Positions 26,471 to 35,251 of a DNA stretch of 52,894 bases are shown here, one piece after another; positions within the stretch are counted from its first letter, which is position 1, and the number at the start of each line of letters is the position of its first letter. The DNA is taken from assembly GCA_004294385.1 (NCBI GenBank), contig REAP01000021.1:1-52894 (forward strand), in the 5' to 3' direction. The DNA comes from Oscillatoriales cyanobacterium. GTDB taxonomy: Bacteria > Cyanobacteriota > Cyanobacteriia > Cyanobacteriales > Microcoleaceae. Below the pieces are notes generated by a model. That model made no database searches. It had not been told where the DNA came from and was given only the letters and a program-made list of their open reading frames with translations. The position numbers were made by a program, and so were the translations under genes.

Positions 26471-27967
26471 TCAAGAATCTGTAGTAGAAGGCGGTTTCTT
26501 ACCTGCATTGCGAATATTGATAATCTTGCTCAGCACATCAAACCAAAAAACCGCTCCCATAGAAATAGCCAAGCCACTCAATACCCAACCGAAAAATTTT
26601 CTCACAAAAGCGGGCCACAATATATTTCCCTGGGAATCTATTTCTACTCTGTTAGGTTCACTCCAGCCAAAAGGTACTGCTAAATTATCCAAAGCTAGAC
26701 CAACTTCATTTTGAATTTTTGTGATACTTGGTAAATTATCTAATTTAGTTGGAGCATTTTTTTCTACTAACTTCTGAGCATACAAATTCACCGTCGATCG
26801 CAACATCGAATCCTTCGACAACCTACTAATGATATTGATAGTATCAGCATTCGCACCGATCGCGATCGCAGTACCCAGCAAAATTGCCACCCCCCTAGAA
26901 TTCCGCTTATAAACCCCCGAAGCACGTTCCATACTGCGATCGAACCAAACCTCAATTTCCCGCTGAAACCGATCCAACTGCTCCTGACCATCTCCGCCAC
27001 CTTTTTCAGCCCGCTGTGCTAAAATATAAAGACTATTTTTCAGAGATTCTGGCATACTATCAACAGTTGCTTGAATTTGCTGATAAATCGGACTGTCCTG
27101 CTTCTCCTCCAAAATTTCTGTGACAGTCTCCTCAGTTTTCCTGACTTTCCTAATCGTATTTAAAACATTACTCAAACTCGGTTCCAGTTGTTTTCGCAGT
27201 GCCGCCCGTTCAAACTCACTATCAAAATTAGCTTTAATAAATCCCATTTGCCGCTGAAATTCTCTCCCTTCCAGCTCAGTTTCTGGCAAATAAACCTGAG
27301 AATCATTAATATAAAAACCGAGCTTCTCCGACATCCGATCCAAGCTATTGTTCAAAGTTACAACACCATTTTTATAATCTTCCACAACTCGATTAAACTC
27401 CCCAGACAGCCACACAAATTCTTGATCGATAATCGGTTGAGTAGCCACTGACAAATCGAGACCTTCCCCAATAACTTTAATTTGCGTCAACTGTAGATCT
27501 TTAAATCTTTCAAATCTAGCTTCAGTGATAGATTTCATCAACTGATTAATTTTCAACGTATCCAAAAGGCTAGTAGAGAAACTTTCGGACGGAATGTAAG
27601 AAGGGCCAGTTGATTTATTTCCAAAAACATTTGTACTTCCAGTAATGCGGCGATAAAATGCACCTAAATTGTGTATCAAAGACCGGAATATTTGTGATAG
27701 AGGCCCTTTCGCCCCCTGATTCAAATCGTTAATGATCGGGTTGCTATAAATCAAATTTGCTAACTGTCCGACTCGCTGAAATTGAGCCTCATCCTGCACG
27801 CCTTCGTTGCCGCCAGCAATCAGCACTTCGATGGACTTTTTTAAATGTCCTGCCCGCCACTGCAACACAGTAGCAATCAATTCTTGAATTTCCGAAGCTA
27901 GTAAGCTTAAACTTAGGTAGATAAAAACTAAGCCGATGATAATATCTATGATGACGGGTAAATTCAT
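26471..27967 (-). CDS. Conserved membrane protein of unknown function
   Basis: 498 residues. One N-terminal transmembrane helix (about 4-28, IIDIIIGLVFIYLSLSLLAS) and two near the C-terminus (about 358-380, RGVAILLGTAIAIGANADTI, and about 460-482, WVLSGLAISMGAVFWFDVLS) flank a large, charged, mainly helical domain. I do not recognise a family. The spacing with a big soluble middle and C-terminal helices resembles bacterial envelope or stress-related proteins often listed as hypothetical in cyanobacteria. It starts 75 bases from the divergent glycosyltransferase gene. Confidence 0.75.
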   Translation of the reverse strand: MNLPVIIDIIIGLVFIYLSLSLLASEIQELIATVLQWRAGHLKKSIEVLIAGGNEGVQDEAQFQRVGQLANLIYSNPIINDLNQGAKGPLSQIFRSLIHNLGAFYRRITGSTNVFGNKSTGPSYIPSESFSTSLLDTLKINQLMKSITEARFERFKDLQLTQIKVIGEGLDLSVATQPIIDQEFVWLSGEFNRVVEDYKNGVVTLNNSLDRMSEKLGFYINDSQVYLPETELEGREFQRQMGFIKANFDSEFERAALRKQLEPSLSNVLNTIRKVRKTEETVTEILEEKQDSPIYQQIQATVDSMPESLKNSLYILAQRAEKGGGDGQEQLDRFQREIEVWFDRSMERASGVYKRNSRGVAILLGTAIAIGANADTINIISRLSKDSMLRSTVNLYAQKLVEKNAPTKLDNLPSITKIQNEVGLALDNLAVPFGWSEPNRVEIDSQGNILWPAFVRKFFGWVLSGLAISMGAVFWFDVLSKIINIRNAGKKPPSTTDS

Positions 27968-28042
27968 AAAAAATCCCTGGTCGTAAATAACACTTGTCTA
28001 AGTTTACCTTCAGTTTGGGACGCTGATAAATATCTTAAACTT

Positions 28043-29704
28043 ATGTCAGAAATCTTTCCACCGAGCACGGGAAAATACACAAGTCGCCTCAATGACAACT
28101 CTACAGACAAACTGTGGATGTGGGCTTTTCTGTTGGCCGCTATACTAATTTTCGGGCTGAATCTGGGCGGCGTGGCGTTGCGGGATTGGGATGAAGGAAT
28201 TGCAGCCCAGGTGAGTCGCGAAATCTGGGGCGACAAGTTAAATTGGCTTTATCCGACGATCGGCGGAATGCCTTATTTTAACAAGCCTCCCCTGGTACAT
28301 TGGCTAATCGGTCTGTGTTTTGCCGTTGGTGGTGTCAGCGAATGGACGGCGAGGTTGATACCCGCCATGTTGACGGCCGCTTCAGTGCCCCTGCTTTACG
28401 CCATTGGCAGGGAGTTGTTTCTCCGACGGTCGATCGCCATTTTTTCTGCTCTCGTCTATCTAACGCTGCTTCCGGTGGTGCGGCATGGACGTTTGGCGAT
28501 GTTGGATGGGGCGGTTTTGTGCTTTTTGCTCTTGTCAATGTGGTGTTTGTTGCGATCGCGCCGGGATTTGCGTTACGCTTTGGGCGCGGGTATTGGCTTT
28601 GGACTCATTTGCTTGACTAAGGGTGTGATGTTGGGGCTGCTACTAGGCGCGATCGGCTGTTTGTTCCTGCTTTGGGATACTCCACGACTGCTAACTACGG
28701 GGTATATTTGGAGTGGATTGGCGATCGGAACATTACCAGTAGCTGCTTGGTATTTTGCCCAATGGGTGCACTACGGTCAAGAATTTATCAACACCAATTT
28801 AGTTAGCCAATCTTTCCGGCGAATTGGGGAAACTGTAGGCAATCACAAAGGCCCACCCTGGTATTATCTTCTAGAAATCTTAGAATCAGCTTGGCCCTGG
28901 CAGTTATTTTGGTTACAAGGGCTGCGTTTGACATGGGAAAATCGTAGTTTTGCCGGGCCAAAATTAATCATAGTTTGGAGTGGATTTTATCTCTTGGCTA
29001 TTTCCGTGATGAATACGAAATTGCCTTGGTATATCTTACCAATTTATCCAGTTTTCGCCCTAGCAGTTGGCAGTTATCTCGCCGAAGTTTGGGAGCAAAT
29101 GGAAGTACGAGCAGAACCAGAAAAAGAGGAAGCAGAAGAACATTTTGATGCAGTATCTTTATTACCTCATCCCGCAATTTTGGGAGTGTTGGCTGTGGTT
29201 GCTATTGTCGGCTGCATTTACTTCAGCGGCTTAGTCCCAATTGGGAAATACATTGTGCCGAGGGAGGGAGATTTGCAGTTAATGCTAATATTTGTAGCGT
29301 TGACAATGACAATATCGGCTGTATTGCTTCACCGTAAAGACCGACAATTTCTATTAGTTTTAATTTGGGGAACCTACGTGACATTGTTAGTATTTGTCGC
29401 CTCAGACAACTGGGTGTGGGAACTAGCCGAAGATTATCCAGTTAAGCCGATCGCCGAAATTGTCCGCACCGGAACTCCGGCTGGTCAACAGGTGTTTACT
29501 TCTCACCGTTTACCGCGTCCATCGCTAAACTTTTACAGTGAACGGCAAGTTATTGTAGCAGATGCGGTGACTCTCCAACAGAAATGGCAAACTCTCCCTC
29601 AGCCTTATTTTCTGTTAGAAAAACCTGTTTTGAAACATCTAGGTTTACAAAATGCTGAGATTGTAAAAACATTTGATGATTGGATTTTGGTAACACGAAA
29701 ATAA
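28043..29704 (+). CDS. Family-39-type (ArnT-like) membrane glycosyltransferase
   Basis: 553 residues with about 11 hydrophobic helices. The family signature near the first periplasmic loop, LRDWDEGIAAQVSREIW at about residues 48-64, carries the catalytic Asp-Glu pair. PYFNKPPLVHWLIGL follows, as in ArnT and PMT-type polyprenyl-phosphate-sugar transferases. A soluble C-terminal domain covers the last 90 residues. It should transfer a sugar from a lipid carrier to lipid or protein at the outer face of the plasma membrane. The acceptor is unknown, and there is no accompanying gene cluster. Confidence 0.85.
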   Translation: MSEIFPPSTGKYTSRLNDNSTDKLWMWAFLLAAILIFGLNLGGVALRDWDEGIAAQVSREIWGDKLNWLYPTIGGMPYFNKPPLVHWLIGLCFAVGGVSEWTARLIPAMLTAASVPLLYAIGRELFLRRSIAIFSALVYLTLLPVVRHGRLAMLDGAVLCFLLLSMWCLLRSRRDLRYALGAGIGFGLICLTKGVMLGLLLGAIGCLFLLWDTPRLLTTGYIWSGLAIGTLPVAAWYFAQWVHYGQEFINTNLVSQSFRRIGETVGNHKGPPWYYLLEILESAWPWQLFWLQGLRLTWENRSFAGPKLIIVWSGFYLLAISVMNTKLPWYILPIYPVFALAVGSYLAEVWEQMEVRAEPEKEEAEEHFDAVSLLPHPAILGVLAVVAIVGCIYFSGLVPIGKYIVPREGDLQLMLIFVALTMTISAVLLHRKDRQFLLVLIWGTYVTLLVFVASDNWVWELAEDYPVKPIAEIVRTGTPAGQQVFTSHRLPRPSLNFYSERQVIVADAVTLQQKWQTLPQPYFLLEKPVLKHLGLQNAEIVKTFDDWILVTRK

Positions 29705-29727
29705 GCTATCGCGTTTGCCCAAATTAC

Positions 29728-30520
29728 CGTAGGGGCGGGTTCACCAACCATCTTTGCCAATAATTGAGAGAATAAATAAACCCGCCCTGCCCGACAAAAA
29801 ATCTCGATCGACATCATTTTTCTGCGATCGCCCGCAATTATTGTAGGGGCGGGTTTTACCAACAATAATTGCCACTAATTGAGAGAATAAATAAACCCGC
29901 CCCCACTTGGGCGACAAATCCGCATCTATATTCTTTGCATTCGATCGCACATCAAGTTAATCTAGGTTATTGGTTGGGTGGGGGCGGGTTTATCTAGATT
30001 GTCTGCTGGCATTAAATATTATTCGTAAAACCCGCCCCTACAATCGCCCTCCGGGGCGGGTTTCACCAACTATCTATATGAGAAACCAACAATATCATAA
30101 ACCCGCCCCCACTTGGGCGACAAATCCGCATCTATATTCTTTGCATTCGATCGCACATCAAGTTAATCTAGGTTATTGGTAGGATGGGGGCGGGTTTATC
30201 TAGATTGTCTGCTGGCATTAAATATTATTCGTAAAACCCGCCCCTACAATCGCCCTCCGGGGCGGGTTTCACCAACCATCTATGGGAGAAACTAACAATC
30301 TCAAAAACCCGCCCCCACCACAAATCGGCATCTACATTTTTGAAAGACGATCGCACCCTCAAGTTAATCTGGGCGATCGGCTGGGTGGGGGCGGGTTGAT
30401 CTAGATTGTCTGCCGGTATTAAATATTATTCGTAAAACCCGCCCCTACCATAGCCCTCCGGGGCGGGTTTCACGAACAATCTATGTGAAACACTAACAAT
30501 CTCAAAAACCCGCCCCCACC
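29728..30520. repeat. GGGGCGGGTT palindromic repeats, ~205-bp tandem units
   Basis: This 835-base gene-free stretch has GTAGGGGCGGGTT and AACCCGCCCC in alternating orientation. Between 29894 and about 30510 a unit of roughly 205 bases recurs three times, at 29894, 30099 and 30306. Each unit holds GACAAATCCGCATCTATATT or a close variant, AAGTTAATCTAGGTTATTGG, TCTAGATTGTCTGC and GCCCTCCGGGGCGGG. A truncated unit ends 20 bases before the first CRISPR repeat. Related 91-base units lie on the other side of the array and cas1-cas2. Confidence 0.9.
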
Positions 30521-30539
30521 CAACTTGAGGATGCCCAGC

Positions 30540-32458
30540 GTTTCCATTCAATTAGTTTCCCCAACGAGTGGGGAGTTGCGATGTATCACCCGACATATGG
30601 GTGGGTACCGTTTCCATTCAATTAGTTTCCCCAACGAGTGGGGAGGATGGTAGTTTATGTGTACAGGGTATACATAATTACTGTTTCCATTCAATTAGTT
30701 TCCCCAACGAGTGGGGAGGATTGGGGATGCGAGGACGGGAAGTTTGAGAAGGTTAAAAAGTTTCCATTCAATTAGTTTCCCCAACGAGTGGGGAGATAAT
30801 TGAGAAGGAGGAGTATCTACGAAGATGTTTCTCGTTTCCATTCAATTAGTTTCCCCAACGAGTGGGGAGTCTTCATTCAATGGCTAAAAAGTCGAGAATT
30901 TTGTTTCCATTCAATTAGTTTCCCCAACGAGTGGGGAGCTATCGTGATAAAGCAATTGATAACTTGCTCAAACAGTTTCCATTCAATTAGTTTCCCCAAC
31001 GAGTGGGGAGTCTAGCTGCTGCTGGTGGTCTAGGAGTAGCAGGAATGAAGGCTCGTTTCCATTCAATTAGTTTCCCCAACGAGTGGGGAGTTTACCGCGT
31101 CAACTTTAGACCCTTATTACTCGTGTTTCCATTCAATTAGTTTCCCCAACGAGTGGGGAGTTCTGGATTTTGATTCTTCTTGTTAATTATTATTTCAAGT
31201 TTCCATTCAATTAGTTTCCCCAACGAGTGGGGAGTCAAAATGTCACATCAGTTATTAGACGGCAAAATACATTTAGTTTCCATTCAATTAGTTTCCCCAA
31301 CGAGTGGGGAGATATCTTAAAGCACCTATCAGCTATGAAAGAAGCCTTAAGGTTTCCATTCAATTAGTTTCCCCAACGAGTGGGGAGATTAAAAAGCCGT
31401 TACCATTAGGAGTTAACGAACTACTACCCATGCTGTTTCCATTCAATTAGTTTCCCCAACGAGTGGGGAGCACGTACAGATTGGGCAATTATTGATCAAG
31501 CCGCAACCGTTTTAGTTTCCATTCAATTAGTTTCCCCAACGAGTGGGGAGCAGCTATCTTGGCTTGGGTGTCGGCTTCTAGTTTGAGTTTCCATTCAATT
31601 AGTTTCCCCAACGAGTGGGGAACAACTCCGTTACCAAGAAAGTTAGTGGTGTTAATCCGTTAGTTTCCATTCAATTAGTTTCCCCAACGAGTGGGGATTT
31701 TGTGGGTGGCAGTGGCGATCGAGTCAAAGTTTTTGTTTCCATTCAATTAGTTTCCCCAACGAGTGGGGAGGAGATAGTCAACCCAGAAAACTATCAGAAT
31801 GAAGACCTTGAGTTTCCATTCAATTAGTTTCCCCAACGAGTGGGGAAAAAAACTAGACTTGACACTGGAAGGAATTAGACCTAACTTGAGTTTCCATTCA
31901 ATTAGTTTCCCCAACGAGTGGGGAGCTCTAATATGAAAAAAGTAAAAAATAAAATCTTTTAGGTTTCCATTCAATTAGTTTCCCCAACGAGTGGGGTTTT
32001 GACAAGTGGATTTTTCCACTTTACAGAATAGAAAGGTTTCCATTCAATTAGTTTCCCCAACGAGTGGGGAGCGCTGAAGAACAAACAGTAACTCCTGACT
32101 CAACAGAAGATGACGTTTCCATTCAATTAGTTTCCCCAACGAGTGGGGAAGAGTTGAACTTGTAGACCATGAGATTACTTGGGATGTGGCGTTTCCATTC
32201 AATTAGTTTCCCCAACGAGTGGGGATTGTCGAGATACAGAGGATGAGGAGTATTCAATTGCTATTAACGTTTCCATTCAATTAGTTTCCCCAACGAGTGG
32301 GGATTTAAAGTAGTAGACAATAGACTAGTCGCTTTAACTCCAGAAGCGTTTCCATTCAATTAGTTTCCCCAACGAGTGGGGAGCAATTTACAGATGTTGT
32401 TGCTACTGTACCTATGCTTTTAGTTTCCATTCAATTAGTTTCCCCAACGAGTGGGGAG
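30540..32458 (-). CRISPR. CRISPR array, 26 repeats and 25 spacers
   Basis: I count 26 nearly identical 35-36 base repeats starting at 30540, 30610, 30683 and so on to 32423. On the plus strand each begins GTTTCCATTCAATTAG and ends in the hairpin CCCCAACGAGTGGGG plus A and a variable last base. The spacers are about 33-47 bases, a wide range that fits type III. Read on the minus strand the repeat ends in ATTGAATGGAAAC, matching the GAAAC 3' end usual in cyanobacterial crRNA handles. I therefore infer minus-strand transcription, with the leader on the cas2 side. The repeat at 31963 has lost the base A at position 35. The end repeats are intact. Confidence 0.97.
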
Positions 32459-32643
32459 CTCTATATTAAACCTCATACAGCGCAAGATGTCTAGAGGCTA
32501 TTTGCGAGGGATAGCAAATTTGCACCTGCAAACCTCCTCGAAGCAGACCCTCGAAATCACTGAAACCCTTACAGGGCAATACATCGAAGGATAGGACGAA
32601 CTTCTGTCATCACAGCCATTTCTTCCATCCCTCGCGAGTGATA
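32459..32643 (-). promoter_or_regulatory. Probable CRISPR leader
   Basis: 185 bases between cas2 and the array, upstream of the array in the inferred direction. It contains no gene. GCGAGGGAT (32504-32512) and ATCCCTCGC (32627-32635) are a perfect 9-base inverted pair about 114 bases apart, and GCAAATTTGC (32514-32523) is a small palindrome. The 26 bases next to the last repeat are AT-rich (TATATTAAACCTC), as expected near a leader-repeat junction. No clear promoter was found. Confidence 0.5.
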
Positions 32644-32925
32644 TTAGATAATCACCGACCCAGGCAACTCCGTAACAGGCGGGCCCACCCCCCAAGTCTG
32701 GACATTACCCAAAGTATGCCCCGACACAGGATAGAACCTAATACTGTCCTCATCTAAATTGATTAACTTTCGGAGTCGCCGCTGGAGTTCTGTAAACTTG
32801 GCAGTTGGCAGCACACACTCAAAGGTAGAATATTGCACCCACTTGCCGTAACCTTTGAGTAAGTCATGCACCTTTTGTCTGCGCTTGTCAACCGGAATAT
32901 CGTAGACAACGATATAAAGCAGCAT
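32644..32925 (-). CDS. cas2: CRISPR adaptation nuclease Cas2
   Basis: 93 residues, the normal size. It starts MLLYIVVYDIPVDKRRQKVH with the conserved N-terminal Asp9 of the ferredoxin fold, then VQYSTFECVLPTAKFTEL and DSIRFYPVSGHT. Cas2 forms the scaffold dimer of the Cas1-Cas2 integrase. It lies 3 bases after cas1, the last gene before the array. Confidence 0.96.
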   Translation of the reverse strand: MLLYIVVYDIPVDKRRQKVHDLLKGYGKWVQYSTFECVLPTAKFTELQRRLRKLINLDEDSIRFYPVSGHTLGNVQTWGVGPPVTELPGSVII

Positions 32926-32928
32926 ACT

Positions 32929-33927
32929 TTATCGAATTTGATAAGGTTGATAAAGCTCAAGAGGATTGTACACAAACTTCTTAAAAGCTTTCACCTGCTG
33001 GTTGAGCAAATCCCATTTAGGTTGGCTGTCCCCAGAATTATTAGTAAAATCCTCTTCCATCCGCCGCAAAAATGCTGTCAAAAATTTCTGCCGCCCAGAA
33101 TCATTCAGAAAACACCCACTATTGGAGAAAACAAAATCTTCGTCAGCTTTGACAATGCTTTTGTTAACCAGATACAGCACCAAAGTATCAATAATTGGTG
33201 CCCGAAACTCCTCAATCAAATCCGAAGCCAAAGCCGCATGACGTTCAGTTCCCTGATGCAAACAAGCCGAATAAGGGTCTAAACCTTGCAACTCGATCAA
33301 ACTCAACAAATGATTCCAGAGAACTTGATAGCCAAAACTCAGCATAGCATTAACCGGATTACCCGGAGGGCGGCGCGACCTACCCACAAACACAAAATCA
33401 GGATTGCTCAAACACTCTTCAAAAGCCGCAAAATACTGAGCCGCCCCCGCACCTTCCATCCCCATCAACTTCTCAATAGTTTCAGCTTCCCCAGCTTTCT
33501 TAATTAAATGTTCCAAACAGTTAATCGCAAAAGAAATGACATCAGAAGCTTGTCGGCGCTGCTGTCGCATCAGGATCACCCTGCTGTTTTTCAGCTTAGC
33601 CTGCACGATACGTCTGGCTACTTGCAGGCGATCGGCAAAACACAACTGTTGTTGATAGCGAGAAAGTTGTCGGTAGCCCCGTTCGATGGGAAGAATCCGC
33701 CCATAACAGTAACCCATGCGCGAAAGATAAGCAATGGGAATATTCCGCCACAGACAAGTTCTAATTGCTTGAGTTGTGACTTGAGACTTACCAAAAATGA
33801 GCAGTTGTTCAAGGAGAGGAAGCTGAACTTCACCCAGCACAGATTCCCCTTTTTTGATAACCAGCATTTCTTGGTGCAAGGAAACGTAACAACCAGGCTG
33901 AGAAACATAAACGGTACGCATAAGCAA
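32929..33927 (-). CDS. cas1: CRISPR integrase Cas1
   Basis: 332 residues. Cas1 inserts new spacers at the leader end of the array. The N-terminal beta domain reads RTVYVSQPGCYVSLHQ. The catalytic set is visible: Glu in GMEGAGAAQYFAAF, His in CLHQGTERHAAL, and Asp/Glu in SDLIEEFRAPIID. There is no reverse transcriptase or Cas4 fusion. The start is either of two ATGs 6 bases apart. It is preceded by about 30 bases and then the 91-base tandem repeats, so it probably has its own promoter or reads through them. Confidence 0.97.
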   Translation of the reverse strand: MLMRTVYVSQPGCYVSLHQEMLVIKKGESVLGEVQLPLLEQLLIFGKSQVTTQAIRTCLWRNIPIAYLSRMGYCYGRILPIERGYRQLSRYQQQLCFADRLQVARRIVQAKLKNSRVILMRQQRRQASDVISFAINCLEHLIKKAGEAETIEKLMGMEGAGAAQYFAAFEECLSNPDFVFVGRSRRPPGNPVNAMLSFGYQVLWNHLLSLIELQGLDPYSACLHQGTERHAALASDLIEEFRAPIIDTLVLYLVNKSIVKADEDFVFSNSGCFLNDSGRQKFLTAFLRRMEEDFTNNSGDSQPKWDLLNQQVKAFKKFVYNPLELYQPYQIR

Positions 33928-33956
33928 TAAAAAACCTGCTTTTTTTCACAATCATC

Positions 33957-34615
33957 GTAGGGGCGGGTTCACCAACAATAATCGCCACTAATTGATAGGA
34001 AAAATAAACCCGCCCCCACCCAACAACAAATCTCAATTTAAATCATCGTAGGGGCGGGTTCACCAACAATAATCGCCACCAATTAATAGGAAGAATAAAC
34101 CCGCCCCACCCAACAACAAATCTCAATTTAAATCATCGTAGGGGCGGGTTTACCAACAATAATCGCCACTAATTAATAGGAAAAATAAACCCGCCCCCAC
34201 CCAACAACAAATCTCAATTTAAATCATCGTAGGGGCGGGTTCACCAACAATAATCGCCACTAATTAATAGGAAGAATAAACCCGCCCCGCCTCAACAACA
34301 AATCTCAATTTAAATCATCGTAGGGGCGGGTTCACCAACAATAATCGCCACTAATTAATAGGAAAAATAAACCCGCCTCACCCAACAACAAATCTCAATT
34401 TAAATCATCGCAGGGGCGGGTTCACCAACAATAATCGCCACTAATTGAGAGAAAGAATAAACCCGCCCCCACCCAACAACAAATCTCAATCTACATTCTT
34501 TGCGTCCTATATAAATCAATGTTGATGCAGGTTATTAGTTGTGTGGGTGCGGGTTTATGCAGATGGTTGGTGAGTTTCAAATATTGTTGGTGAACCCGCC
34601 CCTACAGCATTTGGA
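33957..34615. repeat. Six-copy ~91-bp tandem repeat with GGGGCGGGTT arms
   Basis: GTAGGGGCGGGTT begins at 33957, 34048, 34138, 34229 and 34320, with a variant at 34410 (period 90-91). Each unit reads through ACCAACAATAATCGCCAC and ATAAACCCGCC to AACAACAAATCTCAAT, and can fold into a hairpin through its GC-rich arms. A seventh, inverted and drifted unit ends at about 34610. The near-identity of the units implies recent amplification. They lie between csx18 and cas1 and contain no gene. Confidence 0.95.
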
Positions 34616-34630
34616 TGGAGATAGATAAAT

Positions 34631-34915
34631 TTATTTCCGTTCTAAATTTTGCGAATCCCGTGGGATAATTTGCGATGATTTCAAGTCAGAATCTAAGGAA
34701 TTAGGGATTTCTTTGGCGCGAGAAGGCTGGAGGTAGCGAACGATTTGGTCAGCGATGGTGGATGCGAAAAAAGTGGCTACTGTCACTAAAAATGTGTTAG
34801 AAATTACGGCGGCTAATCCCAGGGGTGCGATGAGGAGGATGATGAGAGTGATGGTGCCATTGACGGCGGCTAGGGAGAAGTTGCGGATTGTGGATGCGCG
34901 AGATGTGATGTACAT
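34631..34915 (-). CDS. csx18: Csx18-like small membrane protein of type III CRISPR
   Basis: 94 residues. Two predicted transmembrane helices: about 12-32 (FSLAAVNGTITLIILLIAPL) and 36-56 (VISNTFLVTVATFFASTI), followed by a polar tail. The pattern of RNFSLAAVNG, LLIAPLGLAAV and STIADQIVRYLQ matches what I recall of Csx18, a small membrane accessory protein seen with cyanobacterial type III systems. The CRISPR context supports it. Its function is not known; a membrane link to the cOA response is a reasonable guess. The symbol is assigned on motif memory and context. Confidence 0.6.
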   Translation of the reverse strand: MYITSRASTIRNFSLAAVNGTITLIILLIAPLGLAAVISNTFLVTVATFFASTIADQIVRYLQPSRAKEIPNSLDSDLKSSQIIPRDSQNLERK

Positions 34916-35033
34916 AGTTGTGTTATTTTGGGTTGAATATGGATGGTCAAGTTTGGTTGTAGATAGTGGTTGAAGGTGAAATGTTTTAGTTAAGTTTGTG
35001 AGGCGATCGGGGGGTTAAAACCTAGGCTCAAAG

Positions 35034-35167
35034 TCCGCCAGGGGTTAAAAACCCCTGGCTCAAAGCTCAAGTCCTCTCAAAGAGGACTGGGGAGTTTATG
35101 AGTAAGATTGTGCAGTCAGTTTCAACTGACTTTTGCTATGAGACGGGGGTTTTTAACCCCCGGCGGA
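35034..35167. repeat. Palindromic element related to the MITE interior
   Basis: TCCGCCAGGGGTTAAAAACC at the left and GGTTTTTAACCCCCGGCGGA at the right form the inverted ends of a 134-base element. The interior has CTCAAGTCCTCTCAAAGAGG, the same hairpin as the MITE copies, and CAGTTTCAACTGACTTT, which also occurs after the copy at the window end. It fills most of the gap between csx18 and the CARF-HEPN gene. Confidence 0.75.
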
Positions 35168-35251
35168 TCGGTGAAAGAGTGGTAGATTTATTGGTGGGCG
35201 ATCGCTTTTAGGTTTGGAGTTCGTAATGAACCGACTCCCACTTATCTGCGA

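Noticed and set aside
29605..30182. Several 60-90 residue frames in the GGGGCGGGTT repeats
   Set aside because: Repeat-derived frames with repeated NPAP/VGWGRVYL strings and no independent start signals.
30800..31015. Short frames within the CRISPR array
   Set aside because: They translate the CRISPR repeats themselves (FHSISFPNEWG), so they are artefacts.
35034..35167. Possible second CRISPR array or tracrRNA-like element between csx18 and the CARF-HEPN gene
   Set aside because: The repeats there are inverted hairpins of the dispersed element family and do not match the array repeat.
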